From the NCBI RefSeq assembly GCF_002287885.2, contig NZ_CP016768.2:1-64000 (forward strand): a stretch of 64,000 bases of DNA. The letters are read 5' to 3'. Below, piece by piece: positions 1 to 11,395 of this stretch. Source of the stretch: Candidatus Nanopelagicus limnes (GTDB lineage: Bacteria > Actinomycetota > Actinomycetes > Nanopelagicales > Nanopelagicaceae). Below the pieces are notes generated by a model. It made no database searches and was not told the DNA's origin. It saw only the letters and a program-made list of their open reading frames with translations. Position 1 is the first letter of the stretch, and each line of letters begins with the position of its first letter. The position numbers and the translations under genes are program-made.

Positions 1-7
1 TGGGTAG

Positions 8-1420
8 ATGGCAACGCTAGCGCAGGTTGATCTGCAAAAACTGTGGGATCAGGTGGTCTCCTCCGTCTCAACTCCGCAATACAGCGCATTTTTAGTTAGA
101 ACCAAACCACTGGGTTTACTACCAGGTGAAGATGGTTCAAATCTTTTGTTATCAGCTCCAGATCTTTTTACTAAGGATGTTTTAGAGACCCGACTTCGCG
201 CCATCTTAACTGAGGAGTTAAGTAACCAGTTGGGTGAGAAAATAAATATTGCAGTAACTGTTACAAGTGATGGTAAGTCTGAGAGCCAAGAAAATTTGCA
301 AAGTGATGATCAAGTTTTTCCAGATGCCCCAATTGAGGTCAAAGGTGGCACGGGACGAAACTCAACCTCATTAAATAACAATGAAAGTGCGCAGTTAAAT
401 CCAAGATATATTTTTGAAACTTTTGTTATTGGTGCCTCAAATCGTTTTGCCCACGCGGCCGCTGTTGCTGTAGCTGAAGCCCCGGCAAAGGCTTATAACC
501 CGCTGTTTATTTATGGTGATTCAGGCCTTGGCAAGACCCACCTTTTACATGCGATTGGCGCCTACGCCAAAGAGTTATATGGCTCAGTCCGGGTCCGTTA
601 TGTCTCATCTGAAGAGTTCACAAATGACTTTATTAACTCAATTCGCGATGATAAAGCTTCAGTTTTTCAAAAGCGCTACCGCGACCTAGATATTTTATTA
701 GTTGATGATATTCAGTTTTTAGAAAACAAGGAGCGAACCCAAGAGGAGTTTTTCCATACATTCAACACTTTGTATAACGCCAACAAACAAATTGTTATCT
801 CAAGTGATCGACCACCAAAACAATTAACTACTTTAGAAGATCGCCTTCGCTCCCGATTTGAGTGGGGTTTAATTACTGATATTCAACCACCAGAGCTTGA
901 AACTCGAATTGCCATTCTTCGCAAAAAAGCTGCGCAAGATAAATTAAACGCTCCTGATGATGTGTTGGAATATATTGCTAGTAAAATCTCAACAAACATC
1001 CGTGAGTTAGAGGGTGCGTTAATTCGTGTTACTGCCTTCGCCTCTTTAAATCGACAGGGTGTTGATTTATCACTGGCAGAGATCGTGCTTAAGGATTTAA
1101 TCCCAGAAGAGGGTGGCCCAGAAATTACTGGTCCAACCATCATGGCTCAGACCGCCTCCTACTTCTCACTAACAGTTGATGATCTTTGTGGCACCTCTCG
1201 CTCTCGGGTATTAGTAAATGCCCGGCAGATTGCGATGTATTTGTGTCGAGAGATGACTGAGCTTTCTTTACCGAAGATTGGCCAGGCTTTCGGAGGGCGT
1301 GATCACACAACCGTGATGCATGCTGATCGAAAGATTAGGCAGTTAATGGCAGAGCGGCGCTCTATCTATAACCAAGTGACTGAGTTAACCAACCGAATAA
1401 AGCAGCAATCTAAAAAGTAA
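8..1420 (+). CDS. dnaA: Chromosomal replication initiator DnaA
   Basis: Replication initiator ATPase that binds DnaA boxes at oriC and melts the origin. The 470-residue product has an N-terminal domain I (about 1-90), a poor-complexity linker (about 90-128), an AAA+ core with Walker [10 protein letters not shown] at about 170-178 and Walker B LLVDDIQF near 230-237, and a C-terminal helix-turn-helix carrying the DnaA signature [14 protein letters not shown]. The linker is much shorter than in high-GC actinobacteria such as Streptomyces. The ATG lies seven bases into the window, so the promoter is outside it. The origin region and dnaN follow directly, the usual actinobacterial arrangement. Confidence 0.98.
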   Translation: MATLAQVDLQKLWDQVVSSVSTPQYSAFLVRTKPLGLLPGEDGSNLLLSAPDLFTKDVLETRLRAILTEELSNQLGEKINIAVTVTSDGKSESQENLQSDDQVFPDAPIEVKGGTGRNSTSLNNNESAQLNPRYIFETFVIGASNRFAHAAAVAVAEAPAKAYNPLFIYGDSGLGKTHLLHAIGAYAKELYGSVRVRYVSSEEFTNDFINSIRDDKASVFQKRYRDLDILLVDDIQFLENKERTQEEFFHTFNTLYNANKQIVISSDRPPKQLTTLEDRLRSRFEWGLITDIQPPELETRIAILRKKAAQDKLNAPDDVLEYIASKISTNIRELEGALIRVTAFASLNRQGVDLSLAEIVLKDLIPEEGGPEITGPTIMAQTASYFSLTVDDLCGTSRSRVLVNARQIAMYLCREMTELSLPKIGQAFGGRDHTTVMHADRKIRQLMAERRSIYNQVTELTNRIKQQSKK

Positions 1421-1737
1421 GGTTTTAATACAACTAAATATTGAAAAGTTCTCCCCAAACCGATACCCCCAAGGTGGGGATAAGGTGTGGATAACTGTGG
1501 ATATTGCTGTTTATAAAGGGGTTTAGACCCCGCTTTAAACAGCTCACCCACAAGCTGCCCACAGTTTTTGGGGGTAACTTTATGCGGGGTGACCTGCGGT
1601 TTTGCCAACAGCCCACAGTTTTTGTTTTGGTTATTACTAACCACTATATATAAGGATTTAAGGGTGAATGGCTGCGAACTGTTGGATAAATCTTTAAGTA
1701 GTTAAGATTTTCAGATTAGTTAAGAAAAGGTGGACGG
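1421..1737. other. oriC: Probable chromosomal origin oriC (dnaA-dnaN intergenic region)
   Basis: A 317-bp non-coding gap between dnaA and dnaN, the standard place for an actinobacterial origin. It contains a consensus DnaA box on the minus strand (TGTGGATAA, 1486-1494), a near-box directly next to it (1496-1504) and one-mismatch or weaker boxes at 1475-1483, 1544-1552, 1555-1563 and 1609-1617. A hairpin-forming stretch lies at 1515-1536 (AAAGGGGT / ACCCC..TTT). The 14-mer GCCCACAGTTTTTG is repeated directly at 1557-1570 and 1611-1624. A TATATA element at 1645-1650 may be the -10 of a dnaN promoter. Origin function is inferred, not tested. Confidence 0.85.
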
Positions 1738-2865
1738 ATGAAGTTTGTAGTAGAACGAGATGACCTAGTTGACGCAGTCAATTGGGTTTCAAAGTCGATC
1801 TCAAACCGACCAATCACCACCGCACTCCTTGGTATAGTCATTGACGCCGCCGATGAAATAACTTTGTCCGGCTCAGATTTAGAAACAGCAGCAAAAGCAA
1901 AATTTAAAGCAGAAGTTTCTCAAAAAGGAAAAGTTTTAGTACCAGGAAGATTATTAGCTGAGATCTCTAGATCATTACCTGCTAAACCAATCACATTTAA
2001 CTTAGAGGGAAGCCGTGTTTTAGTTAGCGCAGGAAGCGCCAAATTCACATTGCCAACATTGCCACTAGTTGAGTACCCAACACTGCCGGAGCTACCAAGC
2101 GCCTCCGGTTCTTTAAACTCAGATCTTTTTGCAACCGCAGTTAATCAAGTAGCAATTGCAGCTGGTAAAGATGATTCCCTGCCAACACTAACTGGTGTAT
2201 TTGTTGAAATTAATAAAAACCAAATCACATTAGCCGCAACTGATCGATACCGCCTAGCGGTTAGAGAGTTAACATGGAGTGCGCAGGATGCAAACATCGA
2301 AACCACTTCATTATTACGCGCTCGCACATTAGCTGACGCCGCCAAATCTTTAATTGGTTCATCTCAAGTAACAATTGCCTTAGCGCCAGCAAACACAAAT
2401 GAAAAATTAGTTGGTTTCATATCAGATGGAAAAACCATGACATCAAGAGTGTTGGATGGCTCCTTCCCGCCATTTAGACACTTACTACCAAGTGAATCAA
2501 CCGCAGACGCCGTAATTGAAGTCGCACCATTTTTAGATTCAGTCCGGCGCGTGGCTCTAGTAACCGATAAAACAGTTCCCTTGCGTCTTAACTTTTCAAA
2601 TAACACCTTGCAATTAGAGGCTGGCACAGGCGATGAAGCACAAGCTAGTGAGAAATTAGATATCAATTACAAAGGCGAGGACATAAACATTGCCTTTAAT
2701 CCAACATTTTTAACTGATGGTTTAAATGCAATCAATACCGCATTTGTTCACATCACATTCACTGGTGCCAACAAACCCGCTGTTTTAACTGGTCAAACCG
2801 AAGCAACTAGCGCACCAATTACAAACTATAAGTATTTGTTAATGCCAATGCGTTACTCATCATAA
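1738..2865 (+). CDS. dnaN: DNA polymerase III beta sliding clamp
   Basis: Ring-shaped processivity clamp that tethers DNA polymerase III to DNA. The 375-residue length and the three consecutive clamp domains of about 120 residues match the family. The N terminus (MKFVVERDDLVDAV) and the C-terminal ending with YLLMPMR are typical. ATG at 1738 is preceded by an AAGGTGG ribosome-binding site at 1727-1733. It lies just downstream of the origin and 19 bp before recF, so it is likely co-transcribed with recF and dciA. Confidence 0.98.
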   Translation: MKFVVERDDLVDAVNWVSKSISNRPITTALLGIVIDAADEITLSGSDLETAAKAKFKAEVSQKGKVLVPGRLLAEISRSLPAKPITFNLEGSRVLVSAGSAKFTLPTLPLVEYPTLPELPSASGSLNSDLFATAVNQVAIAAGKDDSLPTLTGVFVEINKNQITLAATDRYRLAVRELTWSAQDANIETTSLLRARTLADAAKSLIGSSQVTIALAPANTNEKLVGFISDGKTMTSRVLDGSFPPFRHLLPSESTADAVIEVAPFLDSVRRVALVTDKTVPLRLNFSNNTLQLEAGTGDEAQASEKLDINYKGEDINIAFNPTFLTDGLNAINTAFVHITFTGANKPAVLTGQTEATSAPITNYKYLLMPMRYSS

Positions 2866-2884
2866 TTATCAACAATTTAAATTA

Positions 2885-3973
2885 GTGTTAATCACCAATC
2901 TAAACCTAACTAATTACCGATCTTATTCCTCACTAGATCTACCACTTACTAGTGGCATCTCAATATTTGTTGGTAAGAACGGTGAAGGAAAAACCAATAT
3001 TGCTGAAAGCATTCTTTATTTAACCTTCTTAAGCTCACACCGGGCTAGTGGAAATACCCCACTAATTAAACTAGGTAATCAAAGTGCTTACATTCGTGCC
3101 AAAGTGCAATACCCAGAGCGGGAGATTTTGGTTGAGTTAGAGATTAATAGCGAGAAAGCTAATCGAGCCAAAGTAAATCAAAATCAAGTTCGAAGTCAAA
3201 AAGAGATCTTTGGAATTGTTCAAACCATTTATTTCTCACCTGAGGATTTAGATATTGTGCGAGGGGATCCAAGTGAGCGCCGCAGATTCATTGACCAATT
3301 ATTAACTTTAAGATCCCCAAGGGCGGCCGGAGTTATCACCGATTATGACCGCGCAGTTAAACAGCGAAACTCATTACTTAAAACCAGAGCCTCAAATGAT
3401 GCGTTAATACCTTGGGATAAACAGGTCGCACAATTTGGAGGCGAATTAATAGCGCTGCGAATGGCGGCCCTAGTTGAGTTAAAACCCATATTTAATAATA
3501 TATATAAAGATATTTCAGATACTAAACCTGCTGAAATAATCTATAAATCAAGTATTGAAAATCCTTCTATTAACCCAAGTGAAAACAGTGAAAAAATAAT
3601 GGAGAAGCTAACTTTAAATAGAGGGGCAGAAACGGAACGTGGTCTTACTTTAACTGGGCCACACCGCGATGATTTAGTTTTAGCACTCGGTGATCACCTA
3701 GTTAAAGGTTATGCCAGCCATGGTGAATCCTGGTCGATTGCTTTATCTTTAAAACTTGCAACATATAATCTTTTAAAATCAGATGGCTTATCACCAATTT
3801 TAATTTTAGATGATGTGTTCTCTGAATTAGATGAGGATAGGCGAGAGAAGTTGGCTCAAATTGCGCAAAGCGCCGAGCAAACCTTAATCACTGTCGCAGT
3901 TGAAAATGATCTACCTAAATCAATTAAAGGCACAAGGCATTTAGTTAAGTCAGGCGTGGTGAGCAAATTATGA
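2885..3973 (+). CDS. recF: DNA replication and repair protein RecF
   Basis: SMC-like ATPase that helps load RecA at gaps. The 362-residue product has Walker A GKNGEGKT at residues 30-37, an ABC-type signature (SHGESWS, near 274) and Walker B LILDDVFSELD near 310. The start is GTG at 2885, with no clear ribosome-binding site, suggesting coupling to dnaN. The stop overlaps the start of dciA by 4 bp. The gnd gene that sits between dnaN and recF in some actinobacteria is absent here. Confidence 0.97.
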   Translation: MLITNLNLTNYRSYSSLDLPLTSGISIFVGKNGEGKTNIAESILYLTFLSSHRASGNTPLIKLGNQSAYIRAKVQYPEREILVELEINSEKANRAKVNQNQVRSQKEIFGIVQTIYFSPEDLDIVRGDPSERRRFIDQLLTLRSPRAAGVITDYDRAVKQRNSLLKTRASNDALIPWDKQVAQFGGELIALRMAALVELKPIFNNIYKDISDTKPAEIIYKSSIENPSINPSENSEKIMEKLTLNRGAETERGLTLTGPHRDDLVLALGDHLVKGYASHGESWSIALSLKLATYNLLKSDGLSPILILDDVFSELDEDRREKLAQIAQSAEQTLITVAVENDLPKSIKGTRHLVKSGVVSKL

Positions 3974-4425
3974 AAAATGATTTAGCAAAGGAACTATATA
4001 AGTTTTATCGATCAGGTTTTAGAAAGTTAAGAGCAAGTGGACAAGTGAGTATTGAGCGAACCAAAAATACCGACCCACAATCTTTAGAATCTGTGCTTTC
4101 TGAAGTAATCACAGGACGTAATTGGGGTAAAGGTTTTGCTGAAGGAAATTTATTTAGTAATTGGGAAGAGATTGTTGGAGTTGAAGTTGCTCAACACACA
4201 ACACCAATCTCATTAGTTGATGGCAGATTAACAATTCAATCCTCATCATCTGCTTGGGCAACTCAGATGCGATTGATGCAGGATGATTTACTTAAAACAA
4301 TATCAAATTCCGCGCCCGGTGCTTTAGTTGAACAGCTAAATGTGATTGGGCCTCACGCGCCAAGTTGGAAGCGAGGACTGCGCTCAATTCGAGGGGCCAA
4401 GGGGCCAAGAGACACCTACGGCTAG
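3970..4425 (+). CDS. dciA: DUF721 / DciA family replicative helicase loader
   Basis: DciA proteins interact with the replicative helicase DnaB in bacteria lacking DnaC/DnaI; this role is established for the family, including in mycobacteria. The 151-residue protein has the DUF721 core in its second half, with conserved features WxxIVGxxVAxHTxP and LTIQSSSSAWATQ. ATG overlaps the recF stop by 4 bp, indicating translational coupling. The position after recF and before gyrB is the conserved actinobacterial site for this family. Confidence 0.9.
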   Translation: MKNDLAKELYKFYRSGFRKLRASGQVSIERTKNTDPQSLESVLSEVITGRNWGKGFAEGNLFSNWEEIVGVEVAQHTTPISLVDGRLTIQSSSSAWATQMRLMQDDLLKTISNSAPGALVEQLNVIGPHAPSWKRGLRSIRGAKGPRDTYG

Positions 4426-4575
4426 TATCCACCCACAAAACTTCCTCAAAAGGGGCGCATTTATCCCCTAAAACCCTAATTTGAGTATTTCAACAGTTGA
4501 TCTACAGATAAGATTATGGGGTGTGCCGGTCAAAAAACGGCCAGATTCACTTATAGAAGAGTTTGGGGGTTATAG

Positions 4576-6570
<1,995 letters not shown>

Positions 6571-6572
6571 TT

Positions 6573-9056
6573 ATGGATAAAACATTTATAGATCACGAAG
6601 GTGAACATGGTAGAGATCGACAAGAATCTGTTGATCTACAAGTTGAAATGGCTAGGTCATACCTAGATTACGCAATGAGCGTAATTGTTGGCCGAGCACT
6701 TCCAGATATTAGAGACGGTTTAAAACCAGTACACCGCCGAGTTTTATATGCAATGTATGACGCTGGGTATCGACCAGATAAGGGTTATTACAAATCATCT
6801 CGAATTGTTGGAGATGTAATGGGTAATTACCATCCACATGGTGACACCGCTATTTATGACGCAGTAGTTCGTCTTGCTCAATTCTGGTCACTTCGTTATC
6901 CATTAATTGATGGCAATGGAAACTTTGGATCTCCTGGAAATGATCCAGCAGCAGCCATGCGTTATACCGAAGCTCGCCTAGCTCCTCTTGCAATGGAGAT
7001 GATGCGAGATATTGATGAAGAAACAGTTGATTTCATTCCAAATTACGATGGCAGATCACAAGAGCCAACTGTTTTACCATCCCGCTTTCCAAACCTTTTA
7101 GTTAATGGCTCTGCCGGCATTGCAGTTGGTATGGCCACCAACATCCCACCACATAATTTAAATGAGGTAATTGAGGCAACCTGTTTTGCATTAGAAAACC
7201 CAGAGCTGGAATCTGAAAAATTATTAGCTAAGTTGACGACAATTGTTAAAGGCCCAGATTTTCCAACTAAAGCATTAATTGTTGGACGGGGTGGAATTGA
7301 GGATGCTTACAAAACTGGCCGTGGTTCAATCATCATGCGAGCAGTTGTTGAGGTTGAAGAGATTAATAAGCGTACATGTCTTGTTGTTACTGAACTTCCT
7401 TATCAAGTAAACCCAGATAACTTAGCGTTAAAAATTGCAGAACTTGTTAAAGATGGCCGAATTAAAGGAATTGCAGATGTTAGGGATGAAGGAAATGAGC
7501 GCTTAGGCCAACGCTTAGTAATTGTTCTTCGAAATGATGCAGTTGCAAAGGTAGTTTTAAATAATCTTTATAAACACACTCAATTACAAGATTCCTTTGG
7601 CGCCAATATGTTGGCATTAGTAGATGGTGTGCCAAGAACATTACGTCTTGACGAGTTCATTCGTTATTACATTGAACACCAAGTTGAGGTAATTGTTAGA
7701 CGAAGTAAGTATCGATTAGTTGAGCGAGAAAAAAGAGCTCACATATTAAAAGGTTACTTAAAGGCACTGGATGCACTTGATGCGGTAATTGCATTAATTA
7801 GAGCAAGCAAGACTCCGGAAGAAGCACGCACTGGATTAATGAAATTACTTGAAGTAGATGAGCTGCAAGCGAACGCAATCTTAGATATGCAACTTAGAAG
7901 AATTGCCGCCCTTGAAAGACAAAAGATTATTGATGAACATGATGAGTTAATGGCTGATATCAAAGAGTTAAAAATCATCCTAGATAGCCCAGAAAAGCAG
8001 CGATTAATCATTAAAGATGAGCTAACCGAGGTTGGCAGTAAGTATGGCAATGACAGACGTACCCAAATTATTGCCGGTGATACTGACTTGTCAGTTGAAG
8101 ATTTAATTCCAGATCAAGATGTAGTGGTAACCATTACTAAGGGTGGATATTCAAAGAGAACAAAGGCAGATGCCTATCGCGCCCAAAAGCGCGGAGGTAA
8201 AGGCGTTAAAGGTGCGGCGTTAAAAACAGATGATGTTGTTGAGCATTTCTTTACCGCAAGTACTCATAACTGGTTGTTGTTCTTCACAAATAAGGGCCGG
8301 GTATATCGGGCAAAGGTTCATGAATTACCAGACGCAGGCCGTGATGCTAGAGGACAGCATGTTGCAAACTTGTTAGCTTTTAAGCCGGATGAAACAATTG
8401 CGCAGGTTATTGCGATTGAAGATTATCTAACCCAGCCTTATTTAGTAATTGCAACAAAGGCAGGAATTGTTAAGAAGACCCCACTACCTGAGTATGACTC
8501 ACCAAGAAGTGGCGGCTTAATTGCAGTCTCATTAAAAGCAAATGATGAAGTGGTCTCTGCAACTTTAGTGAGCGAAAAAGAGGAGTTGTTATTGGTTTCA
8601 AAGATGGGAATGTCACTTAGATTCTCTGCCAACGATGAAACCTTGCGTCCAATGGGACGAGGAGCAACTGGTGTTATTGGAATGAAGTTTAGAAAAGGTG
8701 ACAACTTATTAGCAATGGCTGCGATTAGTAGTGATAATAAAAATTATGTATTTACCGCAACTGATGGTGGTTATGCCAAGCGAACAAAGCTTGAGGAGTA
8801 TCGAAGCCAAGGGCGAGGCGGAATTGGTGTGAAGGCAGCAAAGATTGATGAAGACTCACGTGGTGTATTAGTTGGCGCAATGATCGTGCAGGAAAAAGAT
8901 GAGATCTTGGCGATCTCATCAGCTGGCACAGTTATGCGAACTCCACTGGCACAGATCCGTGAGACTGGCCGAGACACTTTAGGAGTCAGACTGGTTAACC
9001 TAGATCCAGGAATCTCAGTAGTATCTGTTACTCGCTTAGTTGATGATCTTGATTAA
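6573..9056 (+). CDS. gyrA: DNA gyrase subunit A
   Basis: DNA breakage-reunion subunit of gyrase. The 827-residue protein has the catalytic tyrosine at residue 131 ([10 protein letters not shown]). The quinolone-resistance-determining segment reads HGDTAIYD, with threonine where E. coli has Ser83 and aspartate kept at the Asp87 position. The C-terminal beta-pinwheel carries a GyrA box variant QKRGGKG (canonical QRRGGKG), which supports true supercoiling gyrase rather than topoisomerase IV. It is translated from an ATG two bases after gyrB. Confidence 0.98.
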   Translation: MDKTFIDHEGEHGRDRQESVDLQVEMARSYLDYAMSVIVGRALPDIRDGLKPVHRRVLYAMYDAGYRPDKGYYKSSRIVGDVMGNYHPHGDTAIYDAVVRLAQFWSLRYPLIDGNGNFGSPGNDPAAAMRYTEARLAPLAMEMMRDIDEETVDFIPNYDGRSQEPTVLPSRFPNLLVNGSAGIAVGMATNIPPHNLNEVIEATCFALENPELESEKLLAKLTTIVKGPDFPTKALIVGRGGIEDAYKTGRGSIIMRAVVEVEEINKRTCLVVTELPYQVNPDNLALKIAELVKDGRIKGIADVRDEGNERLGQRLVIVLRNDAVAKVVLNNLYKHTQLQDSFGANMLALVDGVPRTLRLDEFIRYYIEHQVEVIVRRSKYRLVEREKRAHILKGYLKALDALDAVIALIRASKTPEEARTGLMKLLEVDELQANAILDMQLRRIAALERQKIIDEHDELMADIKELKIILDSPEKQRLIIKDELTEVGSKYGNDRRTQIIAGDTDLSVEDLIPDQDVVVTITKGGYSKRTKADAYRAQKRGGKGVKGAALKTDDVVEHFFTASTHNWLLFFTNKGRVYRAKVHELPDAGRDARGQHVANLLAFKPDETIAQVIAIEDYLTQPYLVIATKAGIVKKTPLPEYDSPRSGGLIAVSLKANDEVVSATLVSEKEELLLVSKMGMSLRFSANDETLRPMGRGATGVIGMKFRKGDNLLAMAAISSDNKNYVFTATDGGYAKRTKLEEYRSQGRGGIGVKAAKIDEDSRGVLVGAMIVQEKDEILAISSAGTVMRTPLAQIRETGRDTLGVRLVNLDPGISVVSVTRLVDDLD

Positions 9057-9141
9057 GCGTAAAAACGAAAGAGGAATGAGGTAGAAAGAAAACCACTTTT
9101 GGTTTAGCAGTACTTCCTCAGGTAGCCTTCACCAGCAATAT

Positions 9142-9216
9142 GGGCCTATAGCTCAGCCTGGTTAGAGCGCTTCCCTGATAAGGAAGAGGTCTGTGGTTCA
9201 AGTCCACATAGGCCCA
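9142..9216 (+). tRNA. tRNA-Ile (anticodon GAT)
   Basis: A full cloverleaf: acceptor GGGCCTA pairs with TAGGCCC at 9209-9215, discriminator A at 9216, anticodon loop CTGATAA, T-loop GGTTCAAGTCC. The 3' CCA is not encoded. It sits 85 bp after gyrA and 15 bp before tRNA-Ala, a pairing often found after gyrA in actinobacteria. Confidence 0.97.
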
Positions 9217-9231
9217 CCCTGCACGCAATGC

Positions 9232-9304
9232 GGGGACCTAGCTCAATTGGTAGAGCACCGCCTTTGCAAGGCGGGGGTTAGGGGTTCGATTCCCCTGGTC
9301 TCCA
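9232..9304 (+). tRNA. tRNA-Ala (anticodon TGC)
   Basis: Acceptor GGGGACC pairs with GGTCTCC at 9297-9303, discriminator A at 9304. The anticodon loop is TTTGCAA and the T-arm GGGGTTCGATTCCCC. CCA is not encoded. Probably co-transcribed with the upstream tRNA-Ile. Confidence 0.97.
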
Positions 9305-9376
9305 CAATTATTTATATTTAAATTTTTAAATATAAATTATTTAATTTAGTAATTAATAAAGAGAGTGAGAAAACAA

Positions 9377-9886
9377 ATGGATCAAGCAAATTTCCACACC
9401 AGCATGGGCGATATTGTCATTGAACTATTTCCAAACCACGCACCTAAAACTGTTGCAAACTTTGTTGAGTTAGCAACCGGAGCAAAAGAGTGGGTAGATC
9501 CAAATATCGGCGAGAAGGTTAAAACTAATCTTTATGATGGAACTATTTTTCACCGCGTAATTCCAAACTTTATGATCCAAGGTGGAGATCCACTTGGCAG
9601 TGGCATGGGAGGTCCTGGTTATAACTTTGCTGATGAATTTCACGGTGAGTTAAATTTTGATAAGCCATACCTACTTGCAATGGCGAACGCTGGACCAAAC
9701 ACAAACGGTTCACAATTCTTCATTACTGTAGCGCCAACAGCTTGGTTAAATCGTAAACATTCAATCTTTGGTGAGGTTAAAGATGCGGCCAGCCAAAAGG
9801 TAGTGGACGCAATTGCTACTGTTAAAACTGGGGCAAATGACAAGCCAGTACAAGCTGTAAAGATAACTTCAGTATCTTTTAAGTAA
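9377..9886 (+). CDS. ppiA: Cyclophilin-type peptidyl-prolyl cis-trans isomerase
   Basis: Cytoplasmic cyclophilin that speeds proline isomerisation during folding. The 169-residue single-domain protein has the family core FHRVIPNFMIQGGDP, the segment MANAGPNTNGSQFFIT and the Trp in APTAWLNRKHSIFGEV. No signal peptide is seen. An in-frame GTG at 9365 would add four residues, but the ATG at 9377 is preferred because GAGAGTGAG at 9361-9369 then serves as ribosome-binding site. A rhomboid gene follows 6 bp later. Confidence 0.93.
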   Translation: MDQANFHTSMGDIVIELFPNHAPKTVANFVELATGAKEWVDPNIGEKVKTNLYDGTIFHRVIPNFMIQGGDPLGSGMGGPGYNFADEFHGELNFDKPYLLAMANAGPNTNGSQFFITVAPTAWLNRKHSIFGEVKDAASQKVVDAIATVKTGANDKPVQAVKITSVSFK

Positions 9887-9891
9887 TTTAA

Positions 9892-10413
9892 ATGTCGCAG
9901 AGTTTGACTAGAAACTTAGTCTTTTTTATCTCTGGTTGTTTTATATTAACCCTGCTGCAACCAAATCTTGAGTATGAGTTCGCACTCTATGGTGTTGCAA
10001 TTGAAAATGGGCAGTGGTATCGCTTGCTTACCGTTGCCCTTGTTCATGGCGGCTGGCTTCACCTACTCTTTAATATGTTGGCGCTATTCTCACTAGGAAC
10101 TGCAATTGAAAATTATTTAGGTAGAAACAAATACATTTTTATCTTAATTACATCTTTACTGTTTGGCTCACTCACCTCTTTCCTCTTTAACCCACTCACC
10201 TCAATTGCGGTTGGCTCCTCCGGCATGATCTTTGGTTTATTTGGCGCACTGCTTGTAATGGGAAAGCGGATGGGAGCCAATTTAAAAGAGGGTTTTGGGT
10301 TGATCGCATTAAACCTAGCTATTCCTTTTGTGATCCCAGGAATTGATTGGAAGGCTCATTTAGGCGGTTTAGTAGGAGGAGTTGTAGCAACAGTGATGGT
10401 TAAGCGAAAATAG
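9892..10413 (+). CDS. Rhomboid family intramembrane serine protease
   Basis: Polytopic membrane protease predicted to cut transmembrane substrates within the bilayer. The 173-residue product has about six hydrophobic segments. The GxSG active-site motif appears as GSSG in AVGSSGMIFG, and the catalytic histidine is in the last helix (AHLGGLVGG). An HGGWLHLLFNML segment matches the conserved N-terminal rhomboid helix. It follows ppiA by 6 bp; rhomboid next to cyclophilin near the origin is common in actinobacteria. The substrate is unknown. Confidence 0.92.
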   Translation: MSQSLTRNLVFFISGCFILTLLQPNLEYEFALYGVAIENGQWYRLLTVALVHGGWLHLLFNMLALFSLGTAIENYLGRNKYIFILITSLLFGSLTSFLFNPLTSIAVGSSGMIFGLFGALLVMGKRMGANLKEGFGLIALNLAIPFVIPGIDWKAHLGGLVGGVVATVMVKRK

Positions 10414-10445
10414 ATATCCACAGTAGTTATCCACCGTGTGGAGAA
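10414..10445. promoter_or_regulatory. Cluster of three DnaA-box-like sequences
   Basis: Between the convergent rhomboid and crgA genes lie ATATCCACA (10414-10422), TTATCCACC (10427-10435) and, on the other strand, TTCTCCACA (10437-10445). Each differs by one base from TTATCCACA. The last two also form a small inverted repeat (TCCAC / GTGGA), so a weak bidirectional terminator is an alternative explanation. Confidence 0.45.
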
Positions 10446-10459
10446 TTACAGCGTTGTAA

Positions 10460-10729
10460 TTAGTACCAGCGGGTGGCTAGTGAAAAGCCGATACCCACAA
10501 AACCAAAGCCAACCAACATGTTCCAAGCGCCAATGCCAGGGATTGGGTAGTTAGTTCCACTGATGTAGAAAATAACGATCCAGATCAGCCCGAAAATGAA
10601 GTTTGCGACCATTACGGGGGCAAGCCAGCTAGGAGATTCAAGCTTGTCATCCTCAGCAGCCATCTGCTCAATAACAGGAGCGATCTTCTGCTTCTTTTTG
10701 ACCTTATCGCGAACTTTTGACTTCGGCAT
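10460..10729 (-). CDS. crgA: Cell division protein CrgA
   Basis: Small actinobacterial membrane protein of the divisome, known in Streptomyces and mycobacteria to influence FtsZ-ring and septal peptidoglycan assembly. The 89-residue product starts with the typical basic leader MPKSKVRDKVKKK. It has two transmembrane helices (about 40-60 and 70-86), joined by a short GTNYPIPGIGAWN loop, and ends in the family-typical TRWY. It is divergent from pabA with a 27-bp gap. Confidence 0.95.
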   Translation of the reverse strand: MPKSKVRDKVKKKQKIAPVIEQMAAEDDKLESPSWLAPVMVANFIFGLIWIVIFYISGTNYPIPGIGAWNMLVGFGFVGIGFSLATRWY

Positions 10730-10756
10730 GGCAGCAGATTACTACACAATTGGCCT

Positions 10757-11395
10757 ATGAGCACCACTGCCCGCAAGATCCTAGTTATCGATAACTACGA
10801 CTCCTTTGTATTTAACCTTGTTCAATACCTGCAGCAATTAGGTGCTATTTGCACAGTAGTTAGAAATGATGCCATCAAGGTTAGTGAGGCAGATAAATAT
10901 GATGGTGTTTTAATCTCACCAGGACCTGGCACGCCAGAGGCCGCTGGAATAAGTATTGAGTTAGTTAAGTACTGCGCAGAAAAAAAGATCCCACTCTTAG
11001 GAGTTTGCCTAGGACATCAAGCAATTGGTGTTGCATATGGCGCAACTGTGTCCAGAGCGCCAGAGTTATTACATGGTAAAACTTCTGTTGTTACTCATAA
11101 AAATAAATCAGTGCTAGAAAATATCCCATCCCCATTTACTGCAACTCGCTACCACTCACTCGCAATTGAAAAAGATACCTTGCCAGATTCACTTGAGATA
11201 ACTGGAACAACTGAGTCAGGAGTTGTAATGGCTGTGCAACATAAAACATTGCCAATATATGGTGTGCAGTTTCACCCAGAGTCAGTATTAACTGAACATG
11301 GTTATCAAATGATTGGTAATTGGTTAGAGATTTGTGGTGATAAGGGCGCTCGCGCAAGATCTGAAGGATTATCTCCAGTTGTAATTAGAGCTTAG
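10757..11395 (+). CDS. pabA: Anthranilate / aminodeoxychorismate synthase component II (glutamine amidotransferase)
   Basis: Class I glutamine amidotransferase that supplies ammonia to a chorismate-using partner (TrpE or PabB). The 212-residue protein has the nucleophile Cys in GVCLGHQAIG and the His-Glu pair in VQFHPES. This crgA-pabA-pknB neighbourhood is conserved in actinobacteria. The sequence alone does not tell whether the partner is TrpE, PabB or both. The 3' end overlaps the convergent pknB by 4 bp. Confidence 0.93.
   Translation: MSTTARKILVIDNYDSFVFNLVQYLQQLGAICTVVRNDAIKVSEADKYDGVLISPGPGTPEAAGISIELVKYCAEKKIPLLGVCLGHQAIGVAYGATVSRAPELLHGKTSVVTHKNKSVLENIPSPFTATRYHSLAIEKDTLPDSLEITGTTESGVVMAVQHKTLPIYGVQFHPESVLTEHGYQMIGNWLEICGDKGARARSEGLSPVVIRA

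Noticed and set aside
9071-9119. Short inverted repeats between gyrA and tRNA-Ile (AAACCA/TGGTTT and GAGGAA/TTCCTC) as a terminator
   Set aside because: Arms are only six bases and no T-run follows. They could be part of the tRNA leader, so no firm call is made.
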